From Alkalibacillus salilacus (lineage in GTDB: Bacteria > Bacillota > Bacilli > Bacillales > Alkalibacillaceae), in assembly GCF_030812915.1 (NCBI RefSeq), contig NZ_JAUSTQ010000002.1:124001-188000 (forward strand): a stretch of DNA of 64,000 nt. Reading direction: 5' to 3'. A program made the translations under genes and the position numbers. Numbering within the stretch: the first letter of the stretch is position 1; every line of letters begins with the position of its first letter. The notes beneath the pieces are model-generated. The model had not been told where the DNA came from. It did no database searches and saw only the letters and a program-made list of their open reading frames with translations. Below are positions 57,885 through 64,000 of this stretch, piece by piece.

Positions 57885-59009
57885 TTATTCACCTTTAAAT
57901 GCGCGTTTAAAACGAGTAAATAAGTTATCTTGTTGTTCATCTAACGAATCCTCACCACTTAATTCATGGAACTCGCGGAGTAATTCTTTTTGACGGTCAC
58001 TTAGATTCTTCGGCACCATCACTTTCACTAGAATGTGTTGGTCGCCTTGACCGTAGCCGTGAACATTTGGAGCACCTTTGCCTTTCAAACGGAAATGCGT
58101 TCCTGTTTGTGTGCCTGCAGGTACTTTTAATTTCACGCGGCCATGAACAGTTGGTACTTCAAGTTCGTCACCAAGTGCAGCTTGAGTAAACGTGATTGGA
58201 ATTTCACATAAAATATCATCTCCATCACGTTCGAAGAATTCATGACGTTTGACTCGAACTAAAACAAATAAGTCTCCTGGAGGGCCACCATTAACACCAG
58301 CACGACCTTGAGAAGTCACACGGATTTGTTGACCATCTTCAATCCCGCCAGGAATATTGATATCGATTTTTTGGTGCTTACGAACTTTGCCGTCGCCACC
58401 ACATGTTGAACATTTTTCTTCAACAAATTGACCAGTACCTGAACAATGTTGACAAACGCGACGGTTCACAACACGTCCAAATGGTGTATTTTGTTCAACA
58501 TTCATTTGACCTGAACCGCCACAATGGGAACAAGTCGAAACATTTGCACCAGGCTTAGCACCTGAGCCATCACATGTTTCACAGTCTTCGTCTTTAGGAA
58601 TTTGGATGGTTGTTTCTTTTCCGAAAATTGCTTCTTCAAAATCGATTTCCATCGTATATTGTAAGTCTTGGCCTTGGCGTGGCGCATTTGGATCACGACG
58701 GCCTCCACCACCGAAGAACATATCAAAAATGTCACTAAAGTCACCGAAGCCTTCAGCACCAAAGCCACCGAAGCCACCTTGGCCTTGTTGAGCACCAGCA
58801 TGACCAAAGCGATCATATTGTTGACGTTTTTGATCATCACTTAAAGTCTCATATGCTTCTTTGGCTTCCTTAAACTTCTCATCAGCATTCTCTTCCTCAC
58901 TAACATCTGGGTGATATTGTCTTGCTAGTTTGCGATATGCTTTTTTAATTTCATCTTTTGAAGCGTCTTGGGAAACACCAAGCACCTCATAATAGTCTCG
59001 TTTACTCAA
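57885..59009 (-). CDS. dnaJ: Chaperone DnaJ
   Basis: This 374-residue Hsp40 has the J domain ([21 protein letters not shown] in QYHPDVSE), a Gly/Phe-rich stretch ([16 protein letters not shown]), four CxxCxGxG zinc motifs ([32 protein letters not shown]) and the substrate domain. It brings substrates to DnaK. The start is TTG with GGGAGTG upstream. A hairpin lies between dnaK and dnaJ. Confidence 0.96.
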   Translation of the reverse strand: MSKRDYYEVLGVSQDASKDEIKKAYRKLARQYHPDVSEEENADEKFKEAKEAYETLSDDQKRQQYDRFGHAGAQQGQGGFGGFGAEGFGDFSDIFDMFFGGGGRRDPNAPRQGQDLQYTMEIDFEEAIFGKETTIQIPKDEDCETCDGSGAKPGANVSTCSHCGGSGQMNVEQNTPFGRVVNRRVCQHCSGTGQFVEEKCSTCGGDGKVRKHQKIDINIPGGIEDGQQIRVTSQGRAGVNGGPPGDLFVLVRVKRHEFFERDGDDILCEIPITFTQAALGDELEVPTVHGRVKLKVPAGTQTGTHFRLKGKGAPNVHGYGQGDQHILVKVMVPKNLSDRQKELLREFHELSGEDSLDEQQDNLFTRFKRAFKGE

Positions 59010-59107
59010 TTGAAGATCACACTCCCGTATCTTCTCGCATAAAGTTTATCTTAACATTATTATCTTTGTTTCTGCAATTTTGCTATGACTTATAGCACTC
59101 ATAAATA

Positions 59108-59145
59108 AAGCCAAAGCCAAGTAAAACTTCGCTTGGCTTTGACTT
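59108..59145. terminator. Hairpin between dnaK and dnaJ
   Basis: CAAAGCCAAG pairs with CTTGGCTTTG over ten bases; GCTTTATTT follows on the minus strand. It may lower transcription into dnaJ or protect the dnaK mRNA end. Confidence 0.65.
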
Positions 59146-59165
59146 TTTAGGATGAAACGAACGTA

Positions 59166-61019
<1,854 letters not shown>

Positions 61020-61583
61020 TTATTCGTTAACTTTAACCATAGCTGGTCGAATAACGCGATCTTTTAGTTGATAACCTTTTTGCATCACTTCAATAACTTG
61101 ATTGGATTCATAACCTTCTTCACTTACTTGCATAACAGCTTGGTGTTTTTGAGGATCGAATTCAGCTCCTTCAGCTTCAATCTCTTCAACACCATGGTCA
61201 ATTAATGCTTGTTTTAACTGGTTATAAACCATTCGCATACCTTCTGCATAAGATTCGGTTGCTTCATCTTGAACATCTACTTGTAATGCTCGCTCAAAGT
61301 TATCTACAACTGGAATGAGGTCATTCACAATGTCTTGAGCCTTATATTTCAAATCCGCTTCACGCTCTTTTTGCGAGCGGCGACGGAAGTTATCAAAATC
61401 AGCTTGTAGACGTGCTAAACGGTCTTGTACAGCAGCGTTTTCTTCTTTTAACTGCTCAACCTCAGATAACTCTTCAGTCGCTGTTTCAGTTTCTTCTTGA
61501 TTGTTATCTTCACCTTCATTAGGTGTTTCAGTTTGTTCAAACTCTTCTTCGACTGTAGACTGTCGATTTGTTTCTTCGCTCAT
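61020..61583 (-). CDS. grpE: Nucleotide exchange factor GrpE
   Basis: This 187-residue protein has an acidic, Glu-rich head (about residues 1-45), a long coiled coil (RLARLQADFDNFRRRSQKER) and the C-terminal wing (GVEEIEAEGAEFDPQKHQAV then MQKGYQLKDRVIRPAMVKVN). ATG 61583 has GGAGGTG six bases upstream; the longer frame to 61592 is less likely. It releases ADP from DnaK. Confidence 0.96.
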   Translation of the reverse strand: MSEETNRQSTVEEEFEQTETPNEGEDNNQEETETATEELSEVEQLKEENAAVQDRLARLQADFDNFRRRSQKEREADLKYKAQDIVNDLIPVVDNFERALQVDVQDEATESYAEGMRMVYNQLKQALIDHGVEEIEAEGAEFDPQKHQAVMQVSEEGYESNQVIEVMQKGYQLKDRVIRPAMVKVNE

Positions 61584-61735
61584 TACAGTCACCTCCTACT
61601 TGATCATTTTCACCAATTGTTTAATATATCACTTTTGTTCTTGTAACAAAAGACTCACATGAAGAAACTTGGCAATATTTTTATCACCAAGAATCATGTT
61701 GGATATCTTAACCACTGACCATTTTACCCGCTCAT

Positions 61736-62764
61736 TTAATCTTTAAACCACTTGTGTAATGACTGACTCATATGTCTTGACCATACATCAAGTAGTGAAA
61801 CGGCTTTAGCATATTCCATCCGTGTTGGACCTAATAATGCAATTGTTCCGATCTGCTCATTACCGACCGTATAGGTTGCTGTAATTAGAGTGGAGTGATT
61901 CATTGCTTCCATGGCATTCTCATGTCCAATAGAAATATGAATTCCTTCTTCGTCAGCTTTAAGCATAGGAGCCATCTTTTCTTCATTTTCAAGCACATTA
62001 AATAACGAACGTGCTTTCTCAATGTCATTAAATTCTGGTTGCATTAAAATGTTCGATTTTCCACTCACATACAAACTTGTTGTCTGATGACCAAATAAAG
62101 CGTTGTGAATCAGATCATAAGACTTTTGATAATTAGACGTATATTGATTAAGTAAGTCTAAAACCTCACTTTCAATCATACGGTCAAGATAAATAATCGG
62201 GACACCAACAAGTTTTTGGTTTAAAATATTGACGACTTTTTCTAAATCACTGTGATCAATTGTATGCGGGACAGCAAATGAACGGTGTTCAACATGTCCT
62301 GTGTCTGTCACCAAAATTGCGATTGCAGATTGTTTATTAATCGGGACAATCTGTAATTGTTTCAATTTTGTTTCATATACTTCTGGTCCCAAAACAAGCG
62401 TCGTATATTGAGTTAATTCAGATAAGATGTGAGCAGAATTTTGCATGACCTTTTCCATTTCAATCATGCGATCATTAAATTGAGATTTAATCACTTGCAT
62501 CTCTTCAGTCGATAAACTGAATGGTGATAACATGTGATCGACATAAAATCGATATCCTTTTTCGGATGGGATTCGACCAGATGAACTGTGGGTTTTAACT
62601 AAATAACCCGCTTCTTCTAAGTCAGCCATGTCATTGCGAATGGTAGCTGGACTGTATGAAATATGATCCTTTTTAGCAATATTACGTGACCCGATCGGTT
62701 GAGCTGTTTCGATGAACTCATCGATGATCACTTGCAAAATGAGTGCTTGTCGATCTGTTAGCAT
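61736..62764 (-). CDS. hrcA: Heat-shock repressor HrcA
   Basis: This 342-residue repressor binds CIRCE. The winged HTH is at the start (MLTDRQALILQVIIDEFIET then QPIGSRNIAKKDHISYSPAT), with KTHSSSGRIPSEKGYRFYVD following, and the C-terminal GAF-like domain ends DVWSRHMSQSLHKWF. ATG 62764 has AGGAG eight bases upstream; two ATG codons further out are too close to it. CIRCE lies 15 bases upstream, so HrcA represses its own operon. Confidence 0.96.
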   Translation of the reverse strand: MLTDRQALILQVIIDEFIETAQPIGSRNIAKKDHISYSPATIRNDMADLEEAGYLVKTHSSSGRIPSEKGYRFYVDHMLSPFSLSTEEMQVIKSQFNDRMIEMEKVMQNSAHILSELTQYTTLVLGPEVYETKLKQLQIVPINKQSAIAILVTDTGHVEHRSFAVPHTIDHSDLEKVVNILNQKLVGVPIIYLDRMIESEVLDLLNQYTSNYQKSYDLIHNALFGHQTTSLYVSGKSNILMQPEFNDIEKARSLFNVLENEEKMAPMLKADEEGIHISIGHENAMEAMNHSTLITATYTVGNEQIGTIALLGPTRMEYAKAVSLLDVWSRHMSQSLHKWFKD

Positions 62765-62778
62765 CTGCATCACTCCTG

Positions 62779-62805
62779 TTAGCACTTGGATGTTCCGAGT
62801 GCTAA
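62779..62805 (-). promoter_or_regulatory. CIRCE operator of the hrcA operon
   Basis: TTAGCACTT-N9-GAGTGCTAA matches the CIRCE consensus TTAGCACTC-N9-GAGTGCTAA with one mismatch at the inner end of one arm. It lies between promoter and ribosome site. Confidence 0.95.
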
Positions 62806-62815
62806 TGCTAAGTAT

Positions 62816-62844
62816 AAGTTATCAAAATCATATTGGGCTGTCAA
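62816..62844 (-). promoter_or_regulatory. Sigma-A promoter of hrcA-grpE-dnaK-dnaJ
   Basis: A perfect TTGACA and TAACTT are 17 bases apart on the minus strand. The -35 box lies inside the last codons of hemW. CIRCE begins ten bases after the -10 box, at the expected transcription start. Confidence 0.8.
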
Positions 62845-64000
62845 TTGAAAACTTTTTATTCCATGTCGAGTCATCAATTAAAAACGATGCAAAGGCATCA
62901 TTACCGAACAACATACCATCTCGAGTTAGGGCAATACGGTTGTTTTCATGGCTTAACCATCCTTTTTGCTTCAAACGATCAATCTCTTCTTTATACAAAT
63001 CAAAAAGTGAAAAGCCATAGCGTTTTTGAAATTCTTCATCAGAGACTCCAGATTGGCGACGAAGACCTAAGAACATTTCCTCTTCAATCTGTTCTTTAAG
63101 CGATGTCGGTTCACGGTGCACAACTGGCTTCGTATCATTTTGAATATAATCATTATAATGATTAACTGGCCGTAAATTAACGTAACGCTCATCATTCAAA
63201 TAACCATGTGCCCCTGCTCCAAATGCATAATAAGGAACATTTGCCCAGTACGTCAAATTGTGCTTGCTTTCATATCCTGGTTTCGAAAAGTTACTAATCT
63301 CATAGTGATTTAAACCATGCTCTTCCATGAGATCGACTAATGTATGAAACATAGCCGCTTCATCCTCTTCAGGAGGTTTGGTGAGTTGCCCTTTTTGATA
63401 GCGCATATAAAAAACGGTTTTCGGTTCAATTTGTAAAGCATAGGAAGAATAATGCGGTAAATCATAGGACAAAGCCTGTTCTAGAGTTCGTCGAAAATGG
63501 TCAATCGATTGATTAGGGAGTGCATAAATGAAATCCATACTAATATTAGTTAGACCGTATTGCTTAAGCAGTTCAACCGAACGACTAACATCAGCTACGG
63601 AATGAATTCGATTTAGTTCTTGCAAATAATCATCATCTAAAACTTGCACGCCTAGTGAGACACGATTTACACCGTATTTAGCCATTAGCTGAACATGTTC
63701 TTCTTGAAACTCCCCAGGGTTAGCTTCAATCGTCCATTCTTTTACGAATTTCGTATTAAAATAAAATGCAATTGTTTCGAATAAGCGTTCTAATTGTGGA
63801 GGCGTTAGACTCGTAGGTGTGCCCCCACCTATATAAATAGTATCTACTTCTAAAGGACCATTTTCTATATACATTCCGATTTCTTTATGAAGTGAAGATA
63901 AGTATTGATCAGCTGTTTCCTCATCATAATACATCTTAGCGAAATCACAGTAATGACATATTTCATGGCAAAATGGTATATGGATATAGACTGCTCTAGC
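62828..64000 (-). CDS. hemW: Radical SAM heme chaperone HemW, 5'-truncated by window edge
   Basis: About 390 residues are visible. The frame stays open to the window edge, giving AVYIHIPFCHEICHYCDFAK at the N-terminal side with the CxxxCxxC radical SAM cluster, then YIGGGTPTSLTPPQLERLFE, EANPGEFQEEHV and RVSLGVQVLDDDYLQELNR. It delivers heme and is often misannotated as coproporphyrinogen dehydrogenase (HemN). The internal ATG at 63934 is not the start, since the cluster cysteines lie before it. It precedes hrcA as in B. subtilis. Confidence 0.94.
   Translation of the reverse strand, partial: ARAVYIHIPFCHEICHYCDFAKMYYDEETADQYLSSLHKEIGMYIENGPLEVDTIYIGGGTPTSLTPPQLERLFETIAFYFNTKFVKEWTIEANPGEFQEEHVQLMAKYGVNRVSLGVQVLDDDYLQELNRIHSVADVSRSVELLKQYGLTNISMDFIYALPNQSIDHFRRTLEQALSYDLPHYSSYALQIEPKTVFYMRYQKGQLTKPPEEDEAAMFHTLVDLMEEHGLNHYEISNFSKPGYESKHNLTYWANVPYYAFGAGAHGYLNDERYVNLRPVNHYNDYIQNDTKPVVHREPTSLKEQIEEEMFLGLRRQSGVSDEEFQKRYGFSLFDLYKEEIDRLKQKGWLSHENNRIALTRDGMLFGNDAFASFLIDDSTWNKKFSIDSPI

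Overview
This is a low-GC chromosomal segment from a Bacillaceae-type Firmicute. The gene content and order follow the Bacillus subtilis yqhH-to-hemW region closely: gcv, comG, yqg*, sodA, yqf*, sigA-dnaG, era-phoH, floA and hrcA-dnaK. Many proteins are acidic and rich in Glu, Asp and Gln, for example the tails of the LTA-synthase-like protein, DnaK, GrpE and sigma-A. That would suit a moderately halophilic or alkaliphilic genus, but the genus is inferred and not proven. Promoters of the sigma-A type, U-tailed hairpin terminators, AGGAGG ribosome binding sites and frequent TTG/GTG starts all fit a Bacillus relative. I saw no insertion sequence, prophage, CRISPR array or rRNA; this is core genome with small local rearrangements.

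Layout. 1-3330: glycine cleavage genes gcvT-gcvPA-gcvPB (minus) behind a tandem glycine riboswitch. 3480-5859: yqhH (SNF2 helicase) and yqhG. 6013-6513: aroK. 6545-10416: complete comGA-GG competence pseudopilus operon, followed by tRNA-Gln. 10588-15419: yqgY-like, yqgX-like and DUF2759-like genes, fetAB, and an LTA synthase paralogue (yqgS). 15529-19195: yqgQ, rhomboid protease gluP, two small membrane proteins, rpmG and yqgN. 19230-23372: pbpA, yqgE, sodA. 23584-24669: a less usual SDR/reductase gene with an operator-like palindrome. 24705-25153: a five-tRNA operon (Asn, Met, His, Ile2, Ser). 25306-30624: a Na/Pi cotransporter with PhoU domain, a short NfeD protein, ispG, yqfX, a lytic transglycosylase and yqfT.

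30626-39283: nfo, cshB, ispH, guaA (under a guanine riboswitch), guaB, yqfO, trmK. 39389-45165: cccA, a membrane protein, rpoD (sigA), dnaG, the PPDK regulatory protein and ccpN. 45253-54303: recO, yqzL, era, dgkA, ybeY, phoH, yqfD, yqfC, a yqfB-position gene, floA, nfeD, yqeY, rpsU. 54446-64000: yqeW, deoC, rsmE, prmA, dnaJ, dnaK, grpE, hrcA (CIRCE) and most of hemW.

Themes: metabolite control by RNA (glycine and guanine riboswitches); isoprenoid synthesis (ispG, ispH); peptidoglycan and envelope work (pbpA, the transglycosylase, yqgS, dgkA, FloA/NfeD); the replication/transcription macro-operon (dnaG-rpoD); ribosome and RNA maturation (era, ybeY, phoH, rsmE, prmA, rpsU, cshB); and heat shock (hrcA-grpE-dnaK-dnaJ).

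I did not find a clearly undescribed multi-gene system. The best leads are regulatory: the guaA guanine riboswitch with a readable antiterminator, a terminator-like hairpin that also masks the yqfX ribosome binding site, palindromes overlapping the promoters of the SDR gene and of ccpN, and several genes absent from their usual places (glyQS, pgpH, cdd, yqxD, mtaB).
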